From contig NC_088776.1 of the NCBI RefSeq assembly GCF_954871325.1, positions 43,790,569-43,854,568 on the forward strand: a stretch of DNA of 64,000 bases, in the 5' to 3' direction. Made by a program: the position numbers and the translations under genes. Under the pieces are notes generated by a model. The model was not told the origin of the DNA. It did not search any database and saw only the letters and a program-made list of their open reading frames with translations. This document shows, piece after piece, positions 25,853 through 39,475 of this stretch (position 1 is its first letter; each line of letters opens with the position of its first letter). This DNA is from Gordionus sp. m RMFG-2023. Lineage: Eukaryota > Nematomorpha > Gordioida > Chordodea > Parachordodidae.

Positions 25853-27309
25853 ACTAGCTAATAACCCGTCAAGAATGATGGGGTTGAGGGGTAATTAGTT
25901 AGTTTGTGTTATGCTTTATATTAAAATTTAGGAGAAAAAGAGATAAAATTGTTGCAATGTAACCCGTGAGCATTAAGGGTATTAGAAATGTCAAAATTTA
26001 AATTTGTGATAGGAATCATATTGGGTAAAATTAAAAATAGAGATGCTTCAAAATTTTTGAATTTTAAATATGGGCTAGATTGGTCTCAAAATTTTGTTTT
26101 GCAGACACAGCTAGGCCTGATCAAAAAACCACTTCCCATGCAACTTTCCCAAAATTTTGCCATTTATTTCTATTGTAATTTAATAAAAATGTCTTAAATT
26201 TAATTTTATATAAAATTTAAATTTATGATAAAAATCATATTGAAAATTTAAAATCGAGATGATTGGAAATTTTTTAATTTTAAATATGGGGTAGATATTG
26301 GCCTGAAATTTTTTTTGCAGACATATCCAGGTCTGATCAAAAAACCAAGTCCCATGCAACTTTCATAAAATTTTGCCATTTATTTCCATTGTAATTTAAT
26401 AACAATGTCTTAAATTTAATTTTATATTCCATTTATTTCTATTGTAATTTAATAACAATATCTTAAATTTAATTTTATATTTAAAATAAAATTTAAATTT
26501 GTGATAGAAATCATATTGGGTAAAATTTAAAATAGATATGCTTGAAAATTTTTTAATTTTAAATATGGGCCAGACATTGGCCTGAAATATTTTTTTTCAA
26601 ACCTGGCCAACCCATAATAATTTTGTAATTTTTTCCCAATGGAGATAGGTAAATCTCTGAAAACCATATTGTTTGGAAAATTTTCTCAAGCCCGCCAAAG
26701 ACCATAATAATTTTGTTAGTTAAGAACTGAAATAAAATATATATCATAATTCATTTAAAAATAAAATCAGAATATGAAAGTTGCATGGGCTTGGTTTTTT
26801 AATCAGGCCTGGCGATCTCTGTAAAAAAAATTTTCAGGCCAATGTCTAGCTCATATTTAAAATTAAAAAATTTTCAGGCATTTCTATTTTATATTTTACC
26901 CAATATGATTTTCATCACAAATTTAAATTTTATTCTAAATATAAAATTAAATTTAAGACATTTTTATTAAATTACAATAAAAATAAATGGCAAAATTTTA
27001 TGAAAGTTGCATAGGATTTGGTTTTTTGATCAGGCTTGGCCATGTCAGCAAAAAAGAAATTTCAGACCAATGTATAACCCATATTTAAAATTCAAAAATC
27101 TTAAAGCTTCTCTATTTTAAATTTTATCCAATATGATTTCCACCACAAATTTAAATTTTGATATTTTTAATACATGCTCACGGTATACATTGCAACAATT
27201 TTACCTCTTTTTCTCCTAAATTTTAATATTTATATAAAATTTATTAATAAAGTATATTTAGTACCATACACACAAACTAAATAATTACCCTTCAACCCCG
27301 TCAGCTAGT
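25853..27309. mobile_element. foldback element with tandem repeats in both arms
   Basis: The outer ends ACTAGCT... and ...AGCTAGT are inverted. Just inside, GGGGTTGAGGGGTAATTA is mirrored by TAATTACCCTTCAACCCC. Arms run about 700 bp. The left arm has three loosely tandem blocks starting AAATTTGTGATAGAAATCAT (near 26000, 26219, 26496). The right arm has inverted counterparts near 26920 and 27145. Each block carries GATGCTT, GGCCTGA and a GTTGCATGGG-type segment. It is non-coding. Flanks TATATTAA and TATTGTAA agree at 6 of 8, which is weak evidence for a hAT-size duplication. Confidence 0.75.
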
Positions 27310-28036
27310 ATTGTAATAAACGGCAAAATTTTTAAAATATCAGCTATTAATTAATATATATATAATTAATATTTTAAATTTAATTATATTCAAGTTGGTG
27401 CATGCTTAAAACATACGCCTTTGAAACGGGGAGTAAAAAATAACATTACACTATATATAGTCTCCTTAAATTTTAAATACATTAGGAAGGTATGAAAACG
27501 ATCATGTTTTGATTATGGAGATTATATATATTAGATACAGTTATTTTTTAATTTCATCATTTAGAATAGGGAATTTATATTTCTATCGTTTGGTATAAAT
27601 ATAACATTTATAAATGTATTAAAATATATATCAATTATCTCAATACAATATTATATTAAAAACTAAATAAGCAAAGTGATTCTTAATTATTAATAAATTC
27701 AAATAACATGGTTATTTTGTTATGATATTTTATGATAAGTAATTTAAAATGTTCGAATTTTAGAATAACGCAAAGACAAGCTGCTTCTGAAAAGTTCCTA
27801 AAATTTTAACCCAGCATTTAAAAAACTGCGTCAATTTGTTGTCTTATATTTTAACAATGCAGATTTTTTAAAGCATTTGAATATACTATTAATGTTTTTT
27901 ATAAAATTAAAATAAAGCATTATAAGCACCAATAATATAATATATATGAGATTATTATCAATTTTCAGTGGGATCCATGTGATATTTATTTTCACTTAAA
28001 ATAATTTTCCGATTAATAAGAATTATTAATAATAGG
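27310..28036. other. gene-free AT-rich stretch
   Basis: Nothing recognised. Confidence 0.5.
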
Positions 28037-28735
28037 CATGTGCGTCGCCTGTCAAATACACCGCCTATGTAAAAATTCGGCGGCGTGGAGGCTTGATACA
28101 TATTTTTTATTATTAAAAATAATATTTATTTTATATATTATTATAGGCCAACACGCTACCTCTCTGTTGCCTTACACGGACCAATTAACCGAATGTGAAA
28201 CGACGAGAGTTTCTTCAGAATTCGATTATCTTAAGTCATTGGCTACCAAATATTCATCTATTCATAAAAATAATCTGGAACAACAAGAGTATTTAACTAG
28301 TCTAGAAAAAGAGTGTTTATCATTTTTTTCGCCTTATAATTTAGAGATAAAAGATGTCTTAGATTTTTGGAAGATAAGAGCATTGAATCCTCCTAAACTT
28401 TCAATATCAGCTAAAAAAGGTCCTGTGCGTTCCAGCTACGAGCACATCCAGCGAGCGTGTATTTTCCATAGCTGGGCTCACTCTGAACTCTAAAAGATCA
28501 TCATTATGTCTTATAAATCTAAATAAAATAATATTTATACATGATAATTATAACTTAATAAAATCCTTAAATAATAATTATAATTATAAGCACAAAGCAT
28601 AAATTTTATTTTAAAAGTGTTTCCGATGAATTTATCATTTTAATTAGAAAATTTAAGATAGAAAAATATTTGACGCCGTGCTGCTGTCGATTTTTAAAAA
28701 AAGAAACGCCGCGCCGATAATGCTGTCGGCGCACA
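28037..28735 (+). mobile_element. hAT deletion derivative carrying the transposase C-terminus
   Basis: GC-rich termini CATGTGCGTCGCCTGTCA and (inverted) CTGTGCGCCGACAGCA stand out from the AT-rich surroundings and are loosely inverted. No 8-bp duplication survives. The coding core is the C-terminal hAT dimerisation region only, so most of the transposase is missing. Confidence 0.65.
28148..28562 (+). pseudogene. hAT dimerisation domain, frameshifted
   Basis: The first frame gives KDVLDFWKIRALNPPKLS near its end. This corresponds to the DPLxWWKxxxxxxPxLxxLA start of the dimerisation domain. At about 28420 the match moves to another frame, reading CVPATSTSSERVFSIAGLTL then NSKRSSL and NLNKIIFIHDN, ending at a stop near 28557. 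One frameshift separates the two halves. Of the ZBED/Hermes-type transposases I remember, this tail is typical. Confidence 0.8.
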
Positions 28736-31700
28736 GATTTAATTAAAAACAAGAAAAATCAACAAGAAGAGTAGTTATAAAATAATTTGAATAATTTATT
28801 TTATCATAATTCAAATGTTATATCCCGATTTCTACCCATTTTAGCCTGTTTCCATTTCCTATCTTTCTGTAGTAATCTTATACCCCAACGGTAAATAGTA
28901 GAAAAACAGTATTGAATAAACTTAAAAATTCATGTTAAGTCACTTATTAAATATATATTTTATTCCTAATTTACAGTAGGACTGCAAATCACTGCCCAGC
29001 CTGTACCCACTCGTCCATTTTTAAAAAATAATTTCGATTCGAGCTGGGTTGGGCCTAATATTTTTTATAACTCAATATTCAAGATTTAATCGGACACAAA
29101 CGGTTGTTAGAAAATAAGAATACTAGGCAAAGGACAGCTGCAGTTATAAATTAGAATACATTAAAGATAAAGAAGAATAGATTTGGTGGAGATACAAGGC
29201 TAAGTCGAAATCGAAAGAAAGTTGTTCATTCGCAGAAGGGTGGATATAACATAAGTGGAAGGGTGTTGTAATAATTAGAATGTTATTATTTGTATTTGCA
29301 TTTAATTAAATAGTGGTTTATATAATTTGAATAATTATGGAAAATAGTTTTTTTTTATATATAAAGTTAAATATTAAAATTTGAATTGAATACGACGATA
29401 TTATATTAAATTTTATTAGTATTTATATAGCGATAAAAAAATGTATTAAGAAGAAATTTTTATAAATTTTAGTTTACTTAAAATTTTATTTTGCTTTTTA
29501 ATTTTTGTTACTTTTTATGTTAATTTATAATTTATTAAATTACAATTAATATTATTTAATAAAGTAATTAGTATTTAATTTTATTTATTCTATTTTATTT
29601 GTATTCTCAAAATTTTCATCAGATATATTTTGACATTCTTGCAAGACTAATATTTTTTATTTGTAAAATATTTTTTTTCCTATCAACAAAAATATTAAAT
29701 TTTTTTATATTTAAATAAATTCGGGTAGGGCCGGGCGGAATAATTTTTATTCGGTTTGGGTTTTTCCGGACCAATAAAAAAGGTTTAGTTTGAGATCGGA
29801 GTGCAGGAGATATATATTCTAAAAAACTTCGGGCCGGGCTGGAAAAATTAGGATGCGCACTAATTGAACCTTTCGAAAGCAAATATATTTCAATTGGTAT
29901 CGTGCATATTGGGTAAATTATCGATTGGCGTTATAAACCATTTAAAATACGTAAGCTGGTTTTCTTTTTTCAATACTTTTTTATTCATTTAATTTTGCAA
30001 GATAGTTTACCACCAGTTATTTAAGAATTCGGTTTTTTTAGCAAGAAAACTGCCTTGTTACCCATATATGAATAAGAAAGCAATAAATATCCCTTCCCAA
30101 AACTATATGTTTATATTATAAATTTTGAATCGAGTATACTAATAAGGTAACCTCAATTTGAACAAGGCATACATTTTTTTATTAAAAAAATATGGCAAAA
30201 CATAAAGCTCGATTTGTGCTTACTATAAGATGAGCATTCGAGGGCTGTTGTGTTTTAGCACATTCGGGGGAGTAGTATGAATGCCAACTTTTTGATAATC
30301 GATAAACATTAATCAGATTTTTGGAGATAGGACTCAATCTAAAGGGATCTATTAAATTAGGGGGTAATGAATGGGTGGCCACCTTCTCAGGTTTCAATGT
30401 ATTATTAAGAAAAAAATTAACTCAAATTAAAAAGGGAGTTATATTGATTTCAATAAAACACAACTACTAATATTATTATGCACTTAAACTAAACATATCT
30501 AATTTTCTTTATGATAATATACAATATATGAGAATTTACTGTGTGTATTTAGTTTCGCCGATCATCAATGTGATCACTCATGTTAATATTTCCATCAGCT
30601 GTCTCAAACTGTATTATGAATTATATATAAAAAAAATTAATCATCAAGGAATTATAATTATAACTTTGCTGGTTTTACTTTTATTTAAGATTTCGTGTGG
30701 TTTAGTCTTGTAAAAAATATTTTTTTAAATTAATATGTGTATATATTTGATAGATATTATTGTAAAAATAATTAGTTATTCTTGTAAGTTTTTTATTTCT
30801 CTTTCTCTTCTTTTTTTCCCTCCTTTCTCTTCTTTTTATTTTTTACTGATAATAATTCTATACATATACGTATATTGACTCTTGTTTTTTTTTAAAAATT
30901 AATATTTCAAGTTGTGTTCCTTTTTTTAGACAATTACAACTTAAAGTTTGACATATTTGTAAAAAAATAAATAAATTAAAAATATATAATATTGTGATTA
31001 ATTTTAAAGTAGGTATACTATTTATATAGTGGTCGCTAGTGTAATTCAGTGTTAATATGCCAAAAATAAATGAGCAAGCATAAATGTTTAGATACTAGTG
31101 ATGTAAAGTCCCTTTTTAAGTACTCTCCAAAACGGCTAAATGAGTTGATAGTCAAACTTAATTTAATATTCGAGGTTTTTTCCTAAAGAATGGCTCAGCC
31201 ATGAGAAGAGCCCAATAAAATCCACTTGGTTCTTAAGGCTTAGCAGATTTTATTTCTCAATAATTAATAATGATATTATATTCTAGTATAAAAGAAGAAA
31301 CTGTTCTATCAAATTTATGTTTACCCTTTGAGTTATAAGTGAAAAAAATAACAAGAATAGATTGGTTGGGGATTAGATTAACCCCATTTTTCACTCAAAT
31401 TACTATATTAAACCATGCTTTAATAGTTAAATATAAATTCTATATTTCATATTTCATATTTCTACTATAAAGATCTATTTAAAATATGCAATAATTATAA
31501 TTTTCATTTGATAAGCATTTATAGTATAAATTTCTTTTAAAATATTAATGCATTTTTTTTATCAAAAATTCTTAAAAATTAAAATCCGCGTTTTTGCCAC
31601 CCCCCCCCCACCCTCTCCCAAAAATTTTTTATCTTTTAAAAATCATTCAATAAAAATATATAACACTTTATAAAAATAGGAGAAGAGACCATTGAAAAAA

Positions 31701-32726
31701 AACCAGTTCAAAATTTTTTTAAATTGTTAGGGTAGGGTAGGATACACATCAGCATACAGCTCAGGAATCTTAATAAAATTTTAATGGTGTGGCTAGTTCT
31801 TATCATTAAGATTGCTAAAAAAACTGATTTTTCTGATTTATACATTGAAATTGAAAAAGCTTTTGTTCCTCGCCAGAAACACTATAAATGCATAATTTAA
31901 GCTAACTATCTTTAATCAATCCAAAAATTGAGTCTTCTTTTTATTATATATCAATTTCTTATACGTGATATTTGATATGAAACAATTGTTTGTGTTAAAA
32001 ATTATGTTATATTAAAAAAAAATTGGACTATCGAAAAATTATATTCAACAATTTATTGCAAATTTGACAGCCTATTATATATTTTGCTATTCAAAAAAGA
32101 ACAAAATTCAATATAATATATATTTTACCAATCAAAATATTTTACGTTCAATTTTAAGTAATATTGTAAGTTCATAGCACATAAATTATCGTTTTTTGTT
32201 TACTTTATAGGAAAAGAATTTAATCTAAATTTTTTTAAACAAATCTCGTGATAAAAAAAAAACATTAACAAACACAACTTCTCAAATATATATAACGATT
32301 TCATAAGGCATTTATAAATTATGTAATAAATAAGTAATTAAGTAGTGTAAATATCAACTCCCCACTACCCTTGTATGAAACGCTAGAAATATTGGCATAG
32401 AGGAGATGAGTGGCTGAAAGTAGCTCTCTCCTTAACAAATTTGCCAACTTTTTTTAAAACATCACTAACAAATAAAAACTGTTATCCATAGAGTACTTCA
32501 GGATTCAGTTCGGAAATGCTGTAACATCATCAATGAAATATATGCCCTTGTGGTACGATAAAAAATTAATGTTGTACTTATTTTTTTTGTCTAATATTGA
32601 ATTATCTTATAAAAGCATTTCAAAGATATGAAAAGTATTTTGAAAAAATTAAGGAGTATTACATATTCATTTGCATATCATGATAATTAATAATAATAGC
32701 ATAAACATTAAATTATCAAAGTTATT
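28736..32726. other. gene-free AT-rich stretch with possible repeat remnants
   Basis: GC-richer islands at 28985-29070 and 29720-29860 (GGGCCGGGC words) may be the ends of one decayed MITE. The minus-strand open frame 30182-30397 has less biased composition but matches nothing I know. A run of about 11 C lies at 31602. No exon was recognised. Confidence 0.4.
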
Positions 32727-32734
32727 GCCGATGC

Positions 32735-33492
32735 CAGGGATGCGAACCCGCTGAAATTTTGCCCGGGTTCGGTTTAAGGTAGAAAATAAGTGGGTTCGGT
32801 TCAGGGAAATATTTTTGAATCCAGGTTTGGTTCCGGGTTCAGCTCGGGTTTAAGAAATTTTGTAGTGATAAGAAAAATATTTTTTAAATCATAATGAAAA
32901 AAACTAGACATAAATTTGATATAAAAAATAAAATTTTTATTTTATTTATTGGCAAAATATAGTTAAAAATACGAAGCAGTCATGTATCAATTTAAAAAAT
33001 TTTATTTAGATGTAATTCTTTAAATTAACAATATCCAGTATAATAATTTTTACTTTAACTTGTACACTTTTATTTTCCTCTAATTAATAATCTTTAAAAA
33101 TAAGTTAAAAATTAAAAATAGGCGTAAATGAATTTAATTGTTTAAAAATTATTACACAATAGGAATCTTTGAGAATAAATTTTAAAATATTTAAAAATGG
33201 CTTAAATGAATTAAGTTGCTTAAAATTTATTAACATTTCACCTAATTGGAAATTTGAAAATATTATAAAATCTCAATTAAATTATTAATATTTGCATTTA
33301 CAATTATACAAATAATTTAACATATGATTTTAACAATACACTGAACCCGGTTGAACCCGGGTTCAAATAAAATTCCTGGGTTCGGTTGGGGGTTTTGAAA
33401 ATTTTATAAACGGGGTTTAAGTTCGGTTCGGGTTCCAATGTTTTCCTAAAAACCCAGGTTTTCTTCGGGTTCGGGTTCGGTTCGAATCCCTG
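32735..33492. mobile_element. hAT-type MITE, TIR CAGGGATKCGAACC, perfect 8-bp duplication
   Basis: The target duplication GCCGATGC is perfect (32727-32734 and 33493-33500). The left terminus CAGGGATGCGAACC and the right terminus (inverted) CAGGGATTCGAACC differ at one base. Both subterminal regions are packed with GGTTCGGG/CCGGGTT words and the core is AT-rich and non-coding. The clean duplication suggests a relatively recent insertion. Confidence 0.88.
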
Positions 33493-33856
33493 GCCGATGC
33501 TTATTTAAATTTAATGCAACATAACATTAAAATAGAGAATAAAATAAATATTTTTAATTTGTAGCTTTTTCCATGTATGCATTTATGAAAATTTAGGCGC
33601 CGACATTAGATCCAAAAAGTTATTAACGGACCTCGGTAGGGTTGTTAAAAAAATTGATTTTGCATAAAATTAAAAGTAGACTAAAAAAAATTTAATATCT
33701 TGAATTAACAACCGAGGCCGAACTTTTTAATGGGTATATCTGCAGTTTTACGATTAAAACATTTTTAACACCTTTCTTGGTTCAAATACATATTTTTTTT
33801 AAAAAATTGGGGTTTTCCGTTTAAATAGTTTTTAGATATTTTATTTTTGGGAAAAT

Positions 33857-34424
33857 TGTAGTTTGTTAAGGTAACTGGTTACATTTTCGTAAAATAATTA
33901 ACTTAACTAGTTATAAAAAAAAATTCTTTAATGTAACGAAAAAGTAAGTTAAAAGTCACTTTTTAAAATATATTAAATATTTCATTCACTTTTTTAATAT
34001 AATTTTCAATATTTAAAACTACTGTTTATTAATTAAATAAAATATCTCATTTATATCAATCTATCTTGTAAAAAATATTTAGTCTAGGGATTTATTTGAG
34101 AAAACTTAGCACATCTAGACACAAACTTTGAAAATAGTTTTAATAAAATTAAAACATTTATTAAACCCATTTTTATAAAAAATAAACCATATATTGTGTT
34201 ACCAATATATTTTTCCATGTAAATAAATATTTTTTCAATGTCGTTATGTTTATTTAAATTATTTTATTTGAAATTTGTAAATTACAAAATTATTTTAAAA
34301 AGGCTCAAAAATTTATATAGAGCAGTTTCTTTTTATAAAATGTAACTAGTATGAGCAACTAGTTACTTTTCATGAATGTAGCCTGTAACTTAGTTAATTT
34401 TTGAAAGTAACTTTTAACAACGTA
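33857..34424. mobile_element. probable MITE with TAACTAGTTAC motifs
   Basis: The left end GTTTGTTAAGGTAACTGG and the right end (inverted) GTTGTTAAAAGTTAC are loosely inverted. Both sides hold AACTAGTTAC-like words (33910, 34347, 34360). Similar words recur at 40065-40105. Boundaries are approximate. Confidence 0.45.
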
Positions 34425-34713
34425 AGAAAATTGTATAACTATAATTTGCAGATAATAAATCATATGAATTATAAAATTTTTAAATGTTGTTCAATATTTA
34501 AAAAAAAAATTATGCATTATATAATTTTATATTTTTGGTTAAAATTAGAGTTTAATACTTTGAAAACAAAAGGCTCGCTATAACCAGAGGCTCATCATGC
34601 CCTCCTTTATCCTTATTGTATTGATGTAATCGGGGATAAAAAAATATATTAATTTTAATAAACTTATTCGCATTTGTACATTCATCGATTCTATTGTTAT
34701 ATGTACAAAATTT

Positions 34714-34773
34714 TAATCATCCATTTTTTAATCATCCATTTTTTAATCATCCATTTTTTAATCATCCATTTTT
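34714..34773. repeat. 15-bp minisatellite, four copies
   Basis: Unit TAATCATCCATTTTT starts at 34714, 34729, 34744 and 34759, essentially without mismatch. Confidence 0.93.
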
Positions 34774-35239
34774 TATCATTGAAAAGAGTAAATTTTTCTA
34801 ATCGAATAATGAATTTATAATTCGTACGAACAGTAAATTGTCTGATTTAATTTGTATTTACTAAGGAATCATTTTTTAAGACACTAAGCATGAGCCAGTC
34901 CAATAATCTTTAATTAAGTCTTTCAGGAAAAAGTATTTAAAAAGGATCATAAAAAGATAAATGTATGGGTGAAGGATTTTAATTCTTCCAAAGGGGGTAT
35001 ATGGATATGAATGAATTCTTCATAAATCTCCCATGAGAAAATCCTGACCATGCATTTGAAATGAAATCTATCAATGGAGCCATAAAAAGAAAGTCATTTA
35101 ATTAATTAAATAAGTTTTTGACACCAAGAACCCTTGAACTTTTCACTTTTAAAAAGGGTCCTGGTTCATATCTGACAATAAACATGCAATAAAATCATTC
35201 AAGTTTTAATATGTGATAAAATTTTTATAGCTTATGTAT
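34774..35239. other. gene-free stretch
   Basis: ATTCGTACGAACAG-type words at 34800-34840 recall the hAT ends at 20851. Nothing else recognised. Confidence 0.4.
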
Positions 35240-35247
35240 ATAAAACT

Positions 35248-35479
35248 CAGAGACCTACAGAGGTACCATTTGCATAGCATGGTCCGGATTTTTCAAAAAA
35301 AATTTTAACCCGGCCCAGATTTTTTTTAAATAGATTTAATTTTTAATTTTTATAGCTAATAATGGCGATTTAAAGTATTCGCTTTTAAAATATACAGCCC
35401 GACCCTGGTATATTTAAAAAAAATTAAAATATGGCCCGACCCGTGTATTCGGGCTTAGGACCGGACCTGCAGGTCTCTG
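35248..35479. mobile_element. CAGAGACCTGCAG-family MITE, intact ends
   Basis: The 232-bp unit has a perfect 8-bp duplication, ATAAAACT (35240-35247 and 35480-35487), and terminal repeats CAGAGACCTACAG / CAGAGACCTGCAG. It carries the family signature TACCATTTGCA after the left end and ATATGGCCCGACCC before the right end. It is non-coding. This is the reference copy for related MITEs at 14500, 16268 and 49413. The 8-bp duplication identifies hAT machinery as the likely mover. Confidence 0.92.
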
Positions 35480-35487
35480 ATAAAACT

Positions 35488-36978
35488 CAATAATCGTTTA
35501 GCAAATTTAAAAAAAATCTATGATTATTAGAGCACAAGTCGTATCGTAACTCACTTCTTTATAATAATTTTAAAAAACCATACACTAAAAGGTAAATACG
35601 TTTAATATTTAGAGATGCTCCAAAGAACCCTTTGGCCAAATAAAATATTTTGAGCTCATGTTCAAATAGTGATGTGCCCATTTTTTCATCTTCCCACCCA
35701 CACCTTTAGAGCAATCAGAAATTAAAGAAAATCTACCATTCCATGAAACAATTCTACAAAACTAGTTCATAACGATTTTGAATAGTTTAGAAATGATGGC
35801 GCATCTTGCAAATATATTATTAATAAATAAATTTTAAATAACACCATCTATAACATATTAAAACATGATTCACTTTGTAAAATTCAAATTTTAAGTGTGC
35901 TTTCATAATTTCATAACTTATTTATAGTGTATTAAAGAACTTTTTATTTACTTTCATCCGAATTTTGAAGGGTATTTTTTTGATTAATATAAATCTTTTG
36001 AATTTCTAATATTGAGTGAAGCTCATAGATTGATCTAATTTCATTCTTTAAGATAAAGAAGTAAAAAAGAATTTAACAATATATAAAAATAAATAGGGGA
36101 ATATTTTGTTTAATAACGAGATTAAGATTATCTAATTAAATTTTATTATCCTTATATAATTAAATACGTTGTAACATGAAAGCAATTAATGCAAGTTTAT
36201 TTTATTTTTTTTAGAACATTATAATACGTAATCAATATGAAATATTGTGATAAAAATTAGTGAAAATATAATCATATATTTTTTAACATTATATAATAAA
36301 TATTTGAGTAATATAAATATGAAATGGAACATTGTTTTAACCCAAATATCTAAAGATGTGGGGATTATAAAAATTATCAAATAACATAATTATTCGTAAT
36401 AAAATATAATAAAGAATATAGTTTTATTACCTTATTGGTTATTTATTGATAAAAAATTCCCGACTTTATATTCGTTTTTACCTAAATGATAGATCTCTCT
36501 CTATAATTATTAGTTTAACTACAAAGTATACCATATATTTATATTATACTCATATTTATCTAATACAAATAATGTACTATTCGATTCAAATAATTTGACA
36601 AATAATTCATTGCCAAAAAAAACAAAATGTTTAATCTAAATGAAATAACAATCGTAAAATATATATTGGATAAAATTATTATTTTGATAAATATTTGAAA
36701 TTAAAAAAGGTCTCTTAATTAGTAACTGAATTACTTGACATAATAATGGGAAAAGTTTTTCATATGATGTAGTGATCTCTTGAATTGAAGATGATTTGTT
36801 TTAATTTTAAATCTTCGATCACAGTGATTGTTTTACAATAAAAATAAATAATTCGGACATCCGGGAATCGTAGTGGTATACCGCATAGCCAAAGAGGGAA
36901 GATCCCTAACAAATTTATATCTTGGTAAAAATCATTTTAGGTAATAACTGGACACTCTTTGTAGACTTGAAAATGGGC
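35488..36978. other. gene-free AT-rich stretch
   Basis: No exon recognised. Near 36865-36915, GTAGTGGTATACC followed by GAGGGAAGATCCC resembles a tRNA box-A region, but no box B is visible. Confidence 0.4.
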
Positions 36979-37309
36979 TAGCTCACTAGTGTTGTTAAAC
37001 GGCTAAGCTGCGACTCGAGCCTAGTTTCTAGTCGATAAAACGACTTTGACTCGAGTCGACTAAATGAGCCGCATTAGTCGGCTCGTGTAGTCGGTTGGTG
37101 TAGTAGACTCGCTGAGTCTGCTCAATTTTCTTGTTTTTTTATAAAATCTGGTAAATTGCTAAATTTTGGGTAACTGATTAATGTGAACAAAATTATAATA
37201 AGAATATTCATGTCATAATTAAAAATGGTTCAGGACCCGATTCGGCCTCAGGGATTATATACCTAATTTTTATAACATAAAAATATAATTTACATTGTAA
37301 AGATGTTAA

Positions 37310-37885
37310 ATTAAAATTTCATTGAAGATGTACCATAGATAAGTGACAATTGTCATAATCGTTGTTTTTGAACTTTTTCGACGTAAATGGGCTAAAATAA
37401 GCATTGCTAACATGTTTAAATAAAATTTTAGTGAAGATGTACCATAGATAAGTGACAATTGTCATAATCGTTGTTTTTAAACTTTTTCGAATTTTTTTGA
37501 CGTAAATGGGCTAAAATAAGCATTGCTAACATGTTTAAATAAAATTTTAGTGAAGATGTACCATAGATAAGTGACAATTGTCATAATCGTTGTTTTTGAA
37601 CTTTTTTGAATTTTTCTAAAGCAAGTGGGCTAAAATAAGCATTGCTAACATGTTTAAATAAAATTTTAGTGAAGATGTACCAAAGATAAGTGACAATTGT
37701 CATAATCGTTGTTTTTAAAGTTTTCCGAATTTTTTTGACATAAATGGGCTAAAATAAGCATTGCTAACATGTTTAAATAAAGTTTTAGTGAAGATGTACA
37801 ATAGATAAGTGACAATTGTCATAATCGTTGTTTTTAAAGTTTTTTTGACGTAAATAGGCTAAAATAAGCATTGCTAACATGCTTA
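37310..37885. repeat. five tandem 109-119-bp repeats in the left foldback arm
   Basis: The anchor CATAATCGTTGTTTTT occurs at 37354, 37463, 37582, 37701 and 37820. Each unit also holds GTGACAATTGTCA, itself a palindrome-like core, and GGGCTAAAATAAGCATTGCT. Confidence 0.95.
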
Positions 37886-39104
37886 AAAATTTTAGTGAAT
37901 ATGTACTCTAGATACAGGGTTTCCCATTCAAAAAAAGAAAATCGTAATTTTTTTAAAATTTTTCTTAACTTGTATTTATTTTAGTTATTCCTTTTTAATT
38001 TATTTCTAAATTATTGAGATTTTTTTACGTTTTTTTTCTTACTGTATCTCTTCTCAATTTATTTCTAACTTTTTGCCACTTTCTTTACTTTAATTTTTCT
38101 TACTATATCTTCTCTCAATTTATTTTTCTTCAATTTATAAATTTAGGCCCATTTTTTTAACAATTCTTTACGTTACAGATACAATATTCTTTTAATGATT
38201 TTTTCATTGTAATCTTTTACACACATTATTAGCCCTTTCAATCTCTTCATTTTTAATCTTTATTTTTTTGACCTCTTCTCAATTTTCTTCTTCTCATTTT
38301 TGATAAAAAATTTTTAAAATTATATTTAATGTTTTTGGCTGACAATATAATTACAATTGCTAAATTATAAATTAATCGTTTGGTTTACCTTAACTGTAAT
38401 GCCAAACGATATTTAAATTTATAAAATATAATCATTTTAAAATTCAGACAGACTAAATAAAATTAATTTTTTTTTATATTTCCATGGATTTTAATTCGAG
38501 TTATTTTTATACATTATTATAATGTATAATATAGGTTATTTTATAAATATATAAAATAGATGTTTTAACTAAATGGTCTTTAATAACAAAATTATATGTA
38601 CAAGGATTTTGTAATGAACTAATTAAACTATCAAAAATAATTATCAAAAATGAGAAGAAAAAAAATGAGAAAAGGTCAAAAAATTAAAGATTAAAAATGA
38701 CGAGATTTAAAAGGTTAAAAATGAATGTAAAAGATTATAATGAAAACATCATAAAAAGAATATTGTATGTATAATGAAAAAAAAAACGTAAAGAATTGTT
38801 AAAAAAATGGACCTAAATTTATAAATTATTTTTAAAAATACAAAAGAATTATCAAAATGAGAAGAAAAATAAATTGAGAGAAGATATAGTAAGAAAAATA
38901 AAAGTAAAGAAAATCGCAAAAAGTTAAAAATAAATTGGGAAAAGATACAGTATGAAAAAAAACGTAAAGAAATCGCTAAAATTTAGAAATAAATTAAGAA
39001 GGAATAACAAAAATTAATTAAAGTTTAAGAAAAATTGTCAAGAAATTTAAAAAAAATAACGATTTTCCTTTTTTGAATGGGAAACCCTGTATTTAGAGTA
39101 CATC

Positions 39105-39475
39105 TTCAATGGAGTTTTATTTAAACATGTTAGCAATGTTTATTTTAGCCCATTTATGTCAAAAAACTTTAAAAACAACGATTATGTCACTTATCTATGG
39201 TACATCTTCACTAAAATTTTATTTAAACATATTAATTAGCAATGATTATTTTAGCCCACTTGCTTTAAAAAAATTCAAAAAAGTTCAAAAACAACGATTA
39301 TGACAATTGTCACTTATCTATGGTACATCTTCACTAAAATTTTATTTAAACATGTTAGCAATGCTTATTTTAGCCCATTTACGTCAAAAAAATCGAAAAA
39401 GTTCCAAAACAACGATTATGTCACTTATCTATGGTACATCTTCACTGAAATTTTAATTTAACATCTTTACAATGT
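39105..39475. repeat. three inverted copies of the same repeat in the right foldback arm
   Basis: Reverse-complement anchors AACAACGATTATG lie near 39175, 39291 and 39409, spaced 116-118 bp. Two units have lost the internal GACAATT segment. Confidence 0.92.

Noticed and set aside
30182-30397. Minus-strand frame with fairly balanced composition
   Set aside because: It begins at TTG and has no recognised motif. It could be a decayed transposon or exon, but nothing supports a call.
36865-36915. tRNA or SINE near GTAGTGGTATACC
   Set aside because: Only a box-A-like word is present; no box B or tail.
37310-39475. CRISPR-like array (regularly spaced repeats)
   Set aside because: Units are contiguous 119-bp tandem repeats without unique spacers, inside a eukaryotic foldback element.
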